Shown here: in pieces, positions 44,495-53,369 of the stretch
Layout: every line of letters begins with the position of its first letter
How positions within the stretch are numbered: position 1 is the stretch's first letter
From: Sphingomonas sp. 32-62-10
GTDB lineage: Bacteria; Pseudomonadota; Alphaproteobacteria; Sphingomonadales; Sphingomonadaceae
DNA length: 64,000 nt
Assembly (NCBI GenBank): GCA_002280555.1
Contig: NCEE01000001.1
Location: 55,228 to 119,227, forward strand
Direction: 5' to 3'
Position numbers and translations under genes: made by a program
The notes under the pieces: generated by a model
The model's database searches: none
What the model was told of the DNA's origin: nothing
What the model saw: only the letters and a program-made list of their open reading frames with translations

Positions 44495-44542
44495 AATTTC
44501 GGCTGTAGGATACACGGCCATGAAATCGATAGAGCAACCGGC

Positions 44543-46138
44543 ATGAACCTCGTGCGCGCCCTGGGCTCGGTCGGCGGGCTTACGCTTGCCAGCCGCATCC
44601 TGGGGCTAGTGCGCGATTCATTGTTCGCGCGCTTCATCGGCGCGAGCTTTGCGTCAGACGCCTTTCTGGTTGCCTTTCGCTTACCCAATATGTTTCGCGC
44701 GCTGTTTGCTGAAGGCGCGTTCAGCGCGGCCTTCATTCCGATGTTCAACAAAAAGGTATCGGAAGACGGCGGCAGTCTGGCCGCCGGGCTCAGCTTTGCG
44801 CAGGATGTGCTGTCGGTGCTGCTGCCGATCCTGATCGTACTGACGATTGTGATGGAAGTTTTTGCCTGGCCGATCACTTGGGCGTTGTCGGGCGGTTTTC
44901 GCGATGTAACGCCCACGCAGTTCGATTTTGCAGTCACCCTCTCGCGGATCACCCTGCCCTATCTGTTGCTGATATCTTTGGTCTCGTTGCTCGGCGGTAT
45001 CCTCAATTCGATGCAGAAATTCTGGGTTAATGCCGCCGCCCCGATCCTGCTGAACCTCACGCTCATCGCCGCCTTGGTGTTCTTTCACACCGCCGATCCG
45101 CTGGCGACGGCACGGATCCAAGCGATTGCGGTCACCGTATCGGGCATGCTCCAGCTGTTGTGGCTGTGGCTGGCGTGTCGGCGTAACGGGGTGAACCTGC
45201 GCCCCCGCCTGCCGCGCCTGACGCCCGAGGTGAGGCGGCTGCTCGCGCTGATCGGTCCTGCGGCAGCCGGGGCGGGCGCGGTACAGATCAACCTCGTCGT
45301 GTCTACGGCGCTGGCCGCCAGTTTACTGAATGAAGGGTCGGTATCGTACATTTACTATGCGGATCGACTGAACCAGCTGCCGCTCGGCCTGATCGGCATC
45401 GCGCTCGGCACAGTGCTGCTCCCAACGATCTCGCGCCAGCTTGGAGCTGGCCAGGACGGCGACGCCATGAACACGCAAAACCGCGGCATGGAATTGGCGC
45501 TGTTCTTCACGCTGCCTGCAACTGTGGCGCTGATCGTGTGCGGCGTACCGATCGTCGCTGCGTTGTTCCAGCACGGAAAATTCACCCCCGACGATACGAT
45601 CGCGACTGCTCAGGCGCTCGCGGCGTTTTCGATCGGCTTGCCAGCTTACATCCTCATCAAGGTGTTGACGCCGGGCTACTATGCCCGCGCAGATACCACC
45701 ACGCCGGTGCGCTATGCGACGATCGCGATCGCGATCAACCTTGTACTAAACCTCGCGCTCATCGGCCCGCTGAAGCATATGGGGCCACCGCTCGCCACGG
45801 CGATTGCCAGCCTGGTCAATCTGGCGCTGCTGTACCGCACGCTGGTGAAGCGCGAACATTTTTTACCCGACGCACAACTCCGCAAGCGCTGCTGGCGGCT
45901 TGGCCTCGCCGCGCTCGCGATGGGGGGCGTGATGTTTTTCCTCAACGATCGTTTCGCGCCCTATACGCTGGGCACCGGCGTGACCCGCTGGCTGGCGATG
46001 ATCGTGCTGGTCGGGCTGGGCGGGCTGGTTTATGCGATCGCCTGTCTCGTGCTGCGCGCCTATCTGCCTTCTGATCTGCTGGCGGTGCTGCGGCGCCGCC
46101 GTACCGACCCTGTTGACCCAACCCCGAAAGCCCCCTGA
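44543..46138 (+). CDS. murJ: Lipid II flippase MurJ
   Basis: A 531-residue, 14-helix MOP-superfamily flippase moving undecaprenyl-PP-MurNAc-GlcNAc across the inner membrane. N-terminal NLVRALGSVGGLTLASRILGLVRDSLFARFIG and LPNMFRALFAEGAFSAAFIPMFN are the MurJ signature segments. It overlaps trpS by one base (TGATG). Confidence 0.95.
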   Translation: MNLVRALGSVGGLTLASRILGLVRDSLFARFIGASFASDAFLVAFRLPNMFRALFAEGAFSAAFIPMFNKKVSEDGGSLAAGLSFAQDVLSVLLPILIVLTIVMEVFAWPITWALSGGFRDVTPTQFDFAVTLSRITLPYLLLISLVSLLGGILNSMQKFWVNAAAPILLNLTLIAALVFFHTADPLATARIQAIAVTVSGMLQLLWLWLACRRNGVNLRPRLPRLTPEVRRLLALIGPAAAGAGAVQINLVVSTALAASLLNEGSVSYIYYADRLNQLPLGLIGIALGTVLLPTISRQLGAGQDGDAMNTQNRGMELALFFTLPATVALIVCGVPIVAALFQHGKFTPDDTIATAQALAAFSIGLPAYILIKVLTPGYYARADTTTPVRYATIAIAINLVLNLALIGPLKHMGPPLATAIASLVNLALLYRTLVKREHFLPDAQLRKRCWRLGLAALAMGGVMFFLNDRFAPYTLGTGVTRWLAMIVLVGLGGLVYAIACLVLRAYLPSDLLAVLRRRRTDPVDPTPKAP

Positions 46139-47145
46139 TGCGCGTCGTTTCTGGCATTCAACCCACCGGCAATCTGCACCTGGGCAACTATCTGGGCGCG
46201 ATCCGGCAATGGGTCGCGATGCAGGATGAGGTCGCGGCGGGCGGCGGGGACTGCCTGTTCTTCCTCGCCGATCTGCACGCGCTGACCCAGCCCGTCGTGC
46301 CGGCTGAGCTCGCCAATGCGACGGTCGAAATGGCCGCCGCGCTGATTGCCTGTGGCATTGATCCCGCCCGGTCGATCCTGTTCAATCAGGCGCGCGTTCC
46401 AGCCCATAGTGAGTTGGCATGGATTCTGAACGGCACCGCGCGGATGGGCTGGCTCAACCGGATGACGCAGTGGAAGGACAAGGCGGGCAAGGACGGTTCC
46501 AGCCAGAGCGTCGGCTATTTCGGCTATCCCGTGCTGCAGGCCGCCGATGTGCTGCTGTACAAGGCTACGCATGTGCCGGTGGGCGAGGACCAGAAGCAGC
46601 ATCTCGAGCTGGCGCGCGATATTGCGACCAAGTTCAACCTTGATTTCGGGGTCGACCTGTTCCCGCTTCCCGAACCGCTGATCAGCAAGGCCGCACCGCG
46701 GATAATGAGTCTGCGCGATGGATCGGCCAAGATGTCGAAATCAGATCCATCGGACCTGTCGCGCATCAACCTCACCGATTCTGATGAGCTGATCGCCCAG
46801 AAATTTCGCAAGGCGAAGACCGATGCTGAACCCCTGCCAGAGCAGGTAGCGGGGCTCGCCGAACGCGCCGAGGCGCGAAATCTGGTAACGATCTACGCCG
46901 CCCTGGCCGATCGATCCGTCGATTCGGTGTTGAGCGAATTCGCCGGGCAGGGTTTTGGCAGCTTCAAGCCTGCGCTCGCTGATCTTGCGATCAGCGTGCT
47001 GGGCCCGATCCGCGAGCGGCTGACGCAGCTATTGGATGATCGAACCGCTGTGGCCGATGCGCTGATTGACGGCGCAGCACGCGCAACCACACTCGCAGCA
47101 CCAACGTTGTTGGCAACACAGCGTGCGATTGGTTTGCAGGTCTAG
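46138..47145 (+). CDS. trpS: Tryptophanyl-tRNA synthetase
   Basis: A 335-residue class I synthetase. The HIGH-like motif is GIQPTGNLHLGNYLGAI and the KMSKS motif is in DGSAKMSKSDPSDL. The Trp-recognition region is WLNRMTQWKDK. It is co-transcribed with murJ. Confidence 0.96.
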   Translation: MRVVSGIQPTGNLHLGNYLGAIRQWVAMQDEVAAGGGDCLFFLADLHALTQPVVPAELANATVEMAAALIACGIDPARSILFNQARVPAHSELAWILNGTARMGWLNRMTQWKDKAGKDGSSQSVGYFGYPVLQAADVLLYKATHVPVGEDQKQHLELARDIATKFNLDFGVDLFPLPEPLISKAAPRIMSLRDGSAKMSKSDPSDLSRINLTDSDELIAQKFRKAKTDAEPLPEQVAGLAERAEARNLVTIYAALADRSVDSVLSEFAGQGFGSFKPALADLAISVLGPIRERLTQLLDDRTAVADALIDGAARATTLAAPTLLATQRAIGLQV

Positions 47146-47253
47146 CGACAAAGCGGTAGGGTAATGCGTTCAACTACCGTTCATCTGGCGGATGCCACGA
47201 TCGCCAAGTAATTGTTTGTTTGTAACTTTTTATGTCGCTTGAAGGATGGTCCC

Positions 47254-47916
47254 ATGAAGAAATCATTCCTCGCCGTCGCTGCATTGCTGGTCCTTTCGAG
47301 CTGCGCGACGCCATTCAGCGCGAAAGTTTCGCGTTTCCAGGCACTTTCCGGTCCGGCGGCAGGCCAGACCTTTGTTGTTCAGGCTAGCAATCCTGATCTT
47401 CAGGGCGGGATCGAGTTCAACCAGTATGCCCGCCTCGTCAGTGCACGACTGGTCGAGCAGGGCTATCAGCCTGCAGCCAATCCCGGCCAGGCCCAGCTGA
47501 TCGTCAAGATGAACTATGATGTCGATCGTGGCCGCGAACGCGTCCAGTCGACCGGATTTGGCTATGGCGGGTTTGGCGGCGGGTTTGGCGGCGGCTTTGG
47601 CCGTTTCGGACGCTTTGGCTATGGCGGTTTTGGCCGCGGCAACTTCATCTACGGTTTCAACGATCCGTTCCTGTTCGGCCCTGGCTTTAACGATGTGAGC
47701 AGCTATACTGTTTACACCAGCGAACTCGATCTCAAGATCGAACGCGCCGATAACGGCCAGCGCTTGTTCGAGGGCACCGCGCGGGCGCAATCGACCGACG
47801 ATAATCTGCCGCGCATTGTCCCCAATCTCGTCGAAGCGATGTTCACGGGATTTCCGGGCAATTCCGGCGAAACAGTGAAGATCACGATCGCGCCGGACCC
47901 CAAGCGCAAGAAGTAA
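47254..47916 (+). CDS. DUF4136 lipoprotein with glycine/phenylalanine-rich insert
   Basis: A 220-residue lipoprotein with lipobox LSSC (MKKSFLAVAALLVLSSC). The DUF4136 domain is visible in FNQYARLVSARLVEQGYQP, AQLIVKMNYDVDRG and VYTSELDLKIERADNGQRLFEGTARA. A Gly/Phe/Arg-rich insert at about residues 101-130 (GYGGFGGGFGGGFG) looks repeat-derived and could bind another envelope component. GAAGGA precedes the ATG at 47254. Monocistronic, with a strong terminator. Confidence 0.82.
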   Translation: MKKSFLAVAALLVLSSCATPFSAKVSRFQALSGPAAGQTFVVQASNPDLQGGIEFNQYARLVSARLVEQGYQPAANPGQAQLIVKMNYDVDRGRERVQSTGFGYGGFGGGFGGGFGRFGRFGYGGFGRGNFIYGFNDPFLFGPGFNDVSSYTVYTSELDLKIERADNGQRLFEGTARAQSTDDNLPRIVPNLVEAMFTGFPGNSGETVKITIAPDPKRKK

Positions 47917-47938
47917 CGCGATCGAGCTGATGCCAAAT

Positions 47939-47970
47939 GGGCCTCCGGTGCTGCACCGGAGGCCCTTTTT
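47939..47970 (+). terminator. Terminator after the DUF4136 gene
   Basis: A 12-bp perfect stem GGGCCTCCGGTG/CACCGGAGGCCC (47939-47950 with 47954-47965), 3-base loop and TTTTT. Confidence 0.92.
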
Positions 47971-47996
47971 GTGGGTCGACCAAGACGGGGTTGATC

Positions 47997-49388
47997 CTAC
48001 CCCTCAAGCTCACGCAGCAACACCCGCACCGCACTGTCGACATCGACGTCGCTGTCGCGCAGTTGCTCAATCCGGCGGACAGCATGAATCACTGTCGAAT
48101 GATCGCGCCCGCCGAATTTACGGCCAATCTCGGGCAGCGAGCGCGTCGTCAGCCGCTTGGCGAGGTACATCGCAATCTGGCGGGGGCGGGCGACGACGCG
48201 GGCGCGCCGTGCCGATACCAGCTCGATCGGCTTGAGTTCGAAATACGTTGACACAGCCCGCTGGATCTCATCGATCGTCACGCGCTTCTGCACCCCACGC
48301 AGCACATCGCCCAGTGTTGCGTGCGTGAAGTCCATATCGATCGACTCACCCGTCAACTGGGCATAGGCGACCAGGCGGTTGAGGGCGCCCTCCAGCTCGC
48401 GAATGCTTGACGTCAGCCGAACCGAGAGCAGTTCGAGAACATCGGCGGGCACAGTAACCTCTGGCAAGTCGACCAGCTTGCGCGCCAGGATGGCGCGCCG
48501 CAATTCGATCTCGGCAGGCTTGATATCAGCGACAAAGCCGACGGACAGGCGCGAGAGGATTCGCGCCTCAACACCGTCAAGCGCCTGCGGGCAACGATCG
48601 GCGCTGACGACGAGCCGTTTGCCAGCGCTCACCACCTCGTTGATCGTGTAGAAAAACTCCTCCTGGGTCGCATCCTTGCCAGCGATAAACTGGAGATCAT
48701 CGATCATCAGCAGATCGACCGAGCGCAGCCGCGCCTTGAAGGCAAAGGTATCGCGTGCCCGCATCGCCTGGACGAATTCGAACATGAAGCGTTCGGCGGA
48801 CATATAGATCACGTTGGCCGAAGGCTGGGCGGCTAAGAACGCCGTGCCGATGGCGTGCATCAAGTGCGTTTTACCCATGCCGGTGCCGCTGTGAAGGAAC
48901 AACGGGCTGAACCGCGGTGGACCGGGTTCGGCAAGCGCCTGTGCAGCGTTTAGCGCGACTCGGTTCGACGCATCGACAACGAATCGATCAAAGGTGAAAC
49001 GCGAATCAAGGGCCGGACGCGCGCCGCCAATGGCGGCGATCGGGCTCGGCTCATTCACCACGGGTTGCACATCGACAGCCGTCAGCACGGGCAGCGGCGC
49101 ACTCACTGTCGCGGTCTCAATGATCACGGTCGTGACCTGCGGCAGCAGCGCACGAAATTCCTGCGTCAGCCGCTCGGCATAATTGTTGCGCACCCAGTTG
49201 GTCATGAAGGCAGACGGAAGCGTCAGGCGGATCGTATCCGCCTCATCACACGCACCAAGGGCCAACGGCTTCAGCCACTGATCAAACAACCGCGTGCCGG
49301 CTGATTCACGCAAATGACCGCTAATCCGCAACCATGCCCTCTCGACATCGCTTGTGGGGTTCGCCCTCAATGCACCGGCATTCGTCAC
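47997..49388 (-). CDS. dnaA: Chromosomal replication initiator DnaA
   Basis: A 463-residue DnaA. Domain I (VERAWLRISGHLRESAGTRLFDQWLKPL) is followed by a short domain II and the AAA+ core FTFDRFVVDASNRVALNAAQALAE. The Walker A reads SGTGMGKTHLMHAIG (the first P-loop glycine is Ser) and Walker B LLMIDDLQFIAGK. Domain IV carries the DNA-binding signature GGRDHSTVIHAVRRIE. Translation starts at GTG 49388 with GGGAG upstream; a TTG lies five codons earlier. DnaA opens oriC in an ATP-dependent way. GANTC sites upstream suggest cell-cycle control. Confidence 0.94.
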   Translation of the reverse strand: MTNAGALRANPTSDVERAWLRISGHLRESAGTRLFDQWLKPLALGACDEADTIRLTLPSAFMTNWVRNNYAERLTQEFRALLPQVTTVIIETATVSAPLPVLTAVDVQPVVNEPSPIAAIGGARPALDSRFTFDRFVVDASNRVALNAAQALAEPGPPRFSPLFLHSGTGMGKTHLMHAIGTAFLAAQPSANVIYMSAERFMFEFVQAMRARDTFAFKARLRSVDLLMIDDLQFIAGKDATQEEFFYTINEVVSAGKRLVVSADRCPQALDGVEARILSRLSVGFVADIKPAEIELRRAILARKLVDLPEVTVPADVLELLSVRLTSSIRELEGALNRLVAYAQLTGESIDMDFTHATLGDVLRGVQKRVTIDEIQRAVSTYFELKPIELVSARRARVVARPRQIAMYLAKRLTTRSLPEIGRKFGGRDHSTVIHAVRRIEQLRDSDVDVDSAVRVLLRELEG

Positions 49389-49539
49389 ACGCAGCTCTCC
49401 CAACGGCCGAGAACAACCCTCGGACGCGTCATTTTTTCAGTATAAATTTCCCCCGCATCGCATCCGCCTGGCGTTGAAGTTATTCGCGAGACCGCGTGAG
49501 GTAATCACGGCGGCGAGGACTGATTATGAGGACATAGCC

Positions 49540-49692
49540 GAGTCGATCAAGTGCCGTTGATGTCAACAATCTGAAATAAATCCGTTGACTCGCTGTCAGC
49601 CGCGCAAACGCGTCAAAAATCTAATAACGATCTGGTTTTACTGTATAATAAATCCGTCACTAATCTGAAACCTTCGCGAATCGCGGAGAATC
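49540..49692 (-). promoter_or_regulatory. dnaA upstream region with GANTC sites and direct repeats
   Basis: The 444-base gap between dnaA and rpsT contains four GANTC (CcrM) sites at 49540, 49587, 49678 and 49688, clustered in 153 bases. It also has two 9- to 10-base sequences each occurring twice: AATCTGAAA (49568-49576, 49662-49670) and ATAAATCCGT (49576-49585, 49648-49657). The AT-rich part near 49620-49660 is a promoter candidate for dnaA. No clear cluster of DnaA boxes was recognised. The rest of the gap holds no gene that I can see. Confidence 0.5.
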
Positions 49693-49778
49693 CTAGGTTT
49701 TGATATGACGGGTATGGTCAAGCCGGAATTTGGCCCGTGCCGTGCCATAATCGGCCAAACGTACCCCCAAAGCACGAC

Positions 49779-49808
49779 AAAAAGCCCGCCGGAAAGCTCC
49801 CGGCGGGC
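49779..49808 (-). terminator. Terminator after rpsT
   Basis: A 9-bp stem GCCCGCCGG/CCGGCGGGC (49784-49792 with 49800-49808), 7-base loop; on the minus strand it is followed by TTTTT. Confidence 0.92.
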
Positions 49809-49832
49809 GAATTGTAACGAAACCGTAACGAG

Positions 49833-50096
49833 TTAGGCGAGTGCCGAAACGCGCTTGGTGAGGCGGGCGAACTTGCGCGACGCCGTGTTCTTATGAAGGA
49901 CGCCCTTGGCAACGCCGCGCGCCAATTCGGGCTGCACAGCGGCCAGTGCCGTTGCGGCTGCGTCCTTGTCGCCCGAATCGAGCGCCGATTCGACCTTCTT
50001 CACGAACGTCCGGATACGCCCGACGCGATTGGTGTTGATCTCCGCACGGCGGTCGTTCCGCCGGATACGCTTTTTCGCCTGTGGCGTATTCGCCAT
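49833..50096 (-). CDS. rpsT: 30S ribosomal protein S20
   Basis: An 87-residue S20: MANTPQAKKRIRRNDRR at the start, a NTNRVGRIRTFVKKVESAL helix and VLHKNTASRKFARLTKRV at the end, all typical. The conserved sphingomonad order mutM-rpsT-dnaA is seen here. An additional in-frame ATG at 50117 is not used by the family. A strong terminator follows. Confidence 0.96.
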   Translation of the reverse strand: MANTPQAKKRIRRNDRRAEINTNRVGRIRTFVKKVESALDSGDKDAAATALAAVQPELARGVAKGVLHKNTASRKFARLTKRVSALA

Positions 50097-50197
50097 GCCG
50101 TCCTCGAACCTTTTCAATGAAAAAGGGCGGGGGAAAATTTCCCGATCGCCCTTCGAAAGCGCGCCTCTTAACCCCGGTGGACCTTGCGGTCAACAAC

Positions 50198-51010
50198 TCA
50201 ACGCTGGCAACGATTGCACCAGAACGTCGAGCGCCCACCTTCGGGGCGGCGAAGCACCGGCGCGCCGCACCCGCACACCTCCCCCTCACGGCCATAGACC
50301 CGCCATTGCTTCGAGAAATAACCGAGCTCGCCATCAGGCCGAGCATAATCGCGCAGTGTCGAACCGCCGGCGGTGATGGCTGCTGTGAGCACGCTGCGGA
50401 TTGACTCGACAAGCGGCACGAGCCGGGTGCGGGCGATCCGCCCGGCGGGGCGTGACGGTGCAATGCCAGCCATGTGCAACGCCTCACAGACATAGATGTT
50501 ACCCAACCCCGCCACAATCCGCTGATCAAGCAGCATCGCCTTTATGGGAGCCGCCCGCCCCTCCAGTGCGCCGCGCAGATAGGCAGCGGTGAAATCGGGG
50601 CCCAATGGCTCGGGGCCCATTGCGGTGAAGGGTGGATAGGCAGCAAGGCTGTCTGTCGAGACCAGATCGACCGACCCGAACCGCCGCGGATCGTTGAGCG
50701 ACAGCGTCCGCCCCGCCGTGGTGGTCAGCACCAGATGATCATGGGTCAGCGTTTCGCTCGGATCGACTCGCCAGCGGCCCGACATGCCGAGGTGAAAGAT
50801 CATCGTATCACCGCGATCGGTATCGATCAGCCCATATTTGGCGCGGCGACTAAGCCCGGTCACGCGCGCGCCTGTCAGGCGCTGCCCCAGATCGACCGGG
50901 AATGGCCGCCGCAAATCCGCGCGGCGCAGCACGACACGGTCGATCCGCTGCCCCTCCAGCACGGGACGCAGACCAAGGACCGTGGTTTCAACTTCGGGAA
51001 GTTCAGGCAT
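50198..51010 (-). CDS. mutM: Formamidopyrimidine-DNA glycosylase
   Basis: A 270-residue Fpg/MutM excising 8-oxoguanine and FaPy. MPELPEVETTV gives the catalytic N-terminal Pro2/Glu3 after Met removal, the helix-two-turn-helix and zinc finger (C-x-C ... C-x-x-C in VCGCGAPVLRRPEGG and STFWCNRCQ) are present, and LDQRIVAGLGNIYVCEAL is the DNA-binding motif. The ATG at 51010 is required by the chemistry. It is divergent from ubiE. Confidence 0.95.
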   Translation of the reverse strand: MPELPEVETTVLGLRPVLEGQRIDRVVLRRADLRRPFPVDLGQRLTGARVTGLSRRAKYGLIDTDRGDTMIFHLGMSGRWRVDPSETLTHDHLVLTTTAGRTLSLNDPRRFGSVDLVSTDSLAAYPPFTAMGPEPLGPDFTAAYLRGALEGRAAPIKAMLLDQRIVAGLGNIYVCEALHMAGIAPSRPAGRIARTRLVPLVESIRSVLTAAITAGGSTLRDYARPDGELGYFSKQWRVYGREGEVCGCGAPVLRRPEGGRSTFWCNRCQR

Positions 51011-51069
51011 TTCGCCTTGGCAGCTAGGTTGGGTTTGCCCCGTCCACAAGGCCAAGCTAGAGCGACCGC

Positions 51070-51801
51070 ATGACTGATACCGTCTCCTTCGGCTATGAAG
51101 ACATTGCCGCTTCCGAAAAAACCGCCCGTGTGGGCGACGTCTTCAAAAGCGTCGCGCCTTCCTATGATCTGATGAACGACGCCATGTCCGCTGGCATGCA
51201 CCGGCTGTGGAAGGACCGATTCGTCCGCCGCGTGCAACCGCGCACCGGGGAGACGATCCTCGACATGGCCGGCGGCACCGGCGACATTGCGTTCCGCATG
51301 GCGCCATCCGGCGCCGCAATCACGGTCGCCGATATCAATCCCGCAATGCTCGAAGTCGGCATTGAGCGCGCTTCCAAGCGCGGCATCGACGGGCTGGTCT
51401 GGACCGAAGCGAATGCCGAGACCCTGGTTTTCCCCGACAGGTTTTTCGATGCCTACACGATCGCCTTCGGCATCCGGAACGTCACCGATATCCCAAAAGC
51501 GCTGCGCGAGGCGAACCGCGTGCTGAAGCGCGGCGGGCGGTTCTTCTGCCTGGAATTCTCGACCACATTGTGGCCGGGCTTTGCCGACGTGTACGACCTC
51601 TATTCGCACAAACTGGTGCCGCAGCTCGGCAAGATGCTGGCGAAGGATGAGGACAGCTATCGCTACCTGATCGAATCGATCCGGCGCTTCCCGGACATGC
51701 CGACCTTCGAACGGATGATCGCTGACGCAGGGTTCATCCAGACCAAGGTCGAACCCATGCTGGGCGGGCTGGTTGCAATTCACAGCGGCTGGAAGATTTG
51801 A
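51070..51801 (+). CDS. ubiE: Ubiquinone/menaquinone C-methyltransferase UbiE
   Basis: A 243-residue SAM-dependent methyltransferase acting on the C-2 position of demethoxy-ubiquinol precursors. The start GYEDIAASEKTARVGDVFKSVAPSYDLMNDAMSAGMHRLWKD is family-diagnostic; LDMAGGTGDIAFRM binds SAM, and AYTIAFGIRNVTDIPKALREANRVLKRGGRF is a UbiE motif. Followed 31 bases later by ubiB, forming a ubiquinone operon. Confidence 0.95.
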   Translation: MTDTVSFGYEDIAASEKTARVGDVFKSVAPSYDLMNDAMSAGMHRLWKDRFVRRVQPRTGETILDMAGGTGDIAFRMAPSGAAITVADINPAMLEVGIERASKRGIDGLVWTEANAETLVFPDRFFDAYTIAFGIRNVTDIPKALREANRVLKRGGRFFCLEFSTTLWPGFADVYDLYSHKLVPQLGKMLAKDEDSYRYLIESIRRFPDMPTFERMIADAGFIQTKVEPMLGGLVAIHSGWKI

Positions 51802-51832
51802 TTTTGGCCCATCGTGAATTGGGCGGCCGCGT

Positions 51833-53368
51833 ATGACCGCCCCCGCCGTCCATCTCTGGCGCCTAATGAAATGGGGGCGCACGCTTGCCCGCCACGGCGC
51901 GCTTAGCGGGATCGAGCGTGATCCGAACACGCCGCCTGCGGTGCGTCGCCTTGCCCGAATCGCGCGCTTCGGCGTTCGCTTGCCGGCAACGCCGGGCTAT
52001 GCCGATGCGCTTCAAGCGATTGGCCCCGCCGCGATTAAGCTCGGCCAGACGCTCGCGACTCGCCCCGATATCGTCGGCGACGCGGCGGCAAAGGACTTGC
52101 AGCGACTGCAGGATGCCCTGCCCCCCGTCTCGTTCGACGTAATCAGCGCCGCCATGACCGCCAGCTTTGCGCGTCCGCTAAGCGACCTGTTCGCCTCGAT
52201 CGACCCCGTGCCGGTCGGTGCCGCATCGATCGCGCAGGTCCATCGCGGCGTGACGGCCGATGGCCGCACCGTCGCGATCAAGGTGCTGCGTCCTGGCGTC
52301 GAGGAAGAATTCAACCGCGCGATCGATACCTACCAATGGGCGGCAGCGCAGGTCGAATCGATGGGCGGCGAGTTCGCCCGGCTCCAGCCTCGGCTGGTGA
52401 TCGAGACGTTCAAGCGCTGGACCGCGCGCGAACTTGATCTCCGTCGTGAGGCTGCCTCTGCCTCCGAACTTGCCGAAGCGATGACGGCGGAACCCGATTT
52501 CGTCGTGCCCGCAATCGATTGGCAGCGCACCACGGGCGGCGTGCTGACGCTCGAATGGATCGACGGCATCAAAATGTCGGATCGACAGGCGATGCTGGCG
52601 GCGGGGCACGACCCCGCGCGGCTCGCGCACATATTGGTTCACGCGTTTCTTCGTCAGGCGATTGCCGAAGGGTTTTTCCACGCCGATCTGCACCAGGGCA
52701 ATTTGTTCGTGCTACCCGGCAACCGGATCGCCGCGATCGATTTCGGCATTATGGGGCGGATCGACCGGCGGGCGCGCGTGTGGCTGGCGGAGATTCTTTA
52801 CGGCTTGATCACCGGTAACTACCGCCGCGTCGCCGAAATCCATTTCGAAGCGGGCTATGTGCCGCCGCACCACGACGTCGCCGAATTCGCGACGGCGCTC
52901 CGCGCGGTGGGGGAGCCGATGCGGGGCATGTCCGTGAAGGACATGTCGGTCGGCAACATGCTCGACGGGCTGTTCAACATCACCCGTGATTTCGACATGA
53001 AAACGCAGCCGCATCTGCTGCTGCTGCAAAAGACGATGGTGATGGTAGAGGGGGTGGCGACCGCGCTCGATCCCGATATCAACATGTGGGAGACTGCAGC
53101 GCCGTTCGTGCGCGAATGGATCCGGACCGAACTTGGCCCCGAAACCTTCGCCGCTGACCGGCTGACCGCTGATCTCAAAACGCTGGCGCGCCTGCCTCAG
53201 TTGATCCGTAATATCGAACGGCACTTCCCCGATCCAGGTGGCGCGCCACCTGCCCCGCCGTTGAAGGAAATCGAGGTTGTGCGGATCGGTGGCGGCTGGC
53301 GTTATGCCGCCGTCGCGTTGCTCGCATCGGGGATCACCGTGACGGCGACGTGGATGGTGCTGGGATAG
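51833..53368 (+). CDS. ubiB: Ubiquinone biosynthesis kinase-like protein UbiB
   Basis: A 511-residue ABC1/ADCK atypical kinase-like ATPase required for ubiquinone synthesis. KxGQ motif AIKLGQTLATRPDIVG, the A-rich loop PVGAASIAQVHRG, the lysine in VAIKVLRPGVEEEFNR, and the HADLHQGNLFV / AIDFGIMGRID catalytic segments are all present. C-terminal hydrophobic helix (YAAVALLASGITVTATWMVLG) anchors the protein in the inner membrane. Downstream of ubiE. Confidence 0.94.
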   Translation: MTAPAVHLWRLMKWGRTLARHGALSGIERDPNTPPAVRRLARIARFGVRLPATPGYADALQAIGPAAIKLGQTLATRPDIVGDAAAKDLQRLQDALPPVSFDVISAAMTASFARPLSDLFASIDPVPVGAASIAQVHRGVTADGRTVAIKVLRPGVEEEFNRAIDTYQWAAAQVESMGGEFARLQPRLVIETFKRWTARELDLRREAASASELAEAMTAEPDFVVPAIDWQRTTGGVLTLEWIDGIKMSDRQAMLAAGHDPARLAHILVHAFLRQAIAEGFFHADLHQGNLFVLPGNRIAAIDFGIMGRIDRRARVWLAEILYGLITGNYRRVAEIHFEAGYVPPHHDVAEFATALRAVGEPMRGMSVKDMSVGNMLDGLFNITRDFDMKTQPHLLLLQKTMVMVEGVATALDPDINMWETAAPFVREWIRTELGPETFAADRLTADLKTLARLPQLIRNIERHFPDPGGAPPAPPLKEIEVVRIGGGWRYAAVALLASGITVTATWMVLG

Positions 53369-53369
53369 C

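Noticed and set aside
47560..47650. GGCGGGTTTGGCGGC-type repetition as a CRISPR or satellite candidate
   Set aside because: It lies within the DUF4136 gene and encodes the Gly/Phe-rich insert.
49389..49832. Chromosomal origin next to dnaA
   Set aside because: No convincing cluster of DnaA boxes (TTATNCACA) was found and the order is mutM-rpsT-dnaA, so I do not call an origin here.
50875..51930. 351-codon open frame antisense to ubiE
   Set aside because: The sense strand encodes a complete UbiE. The antisense product has no recognisable motif and extends into mutM.
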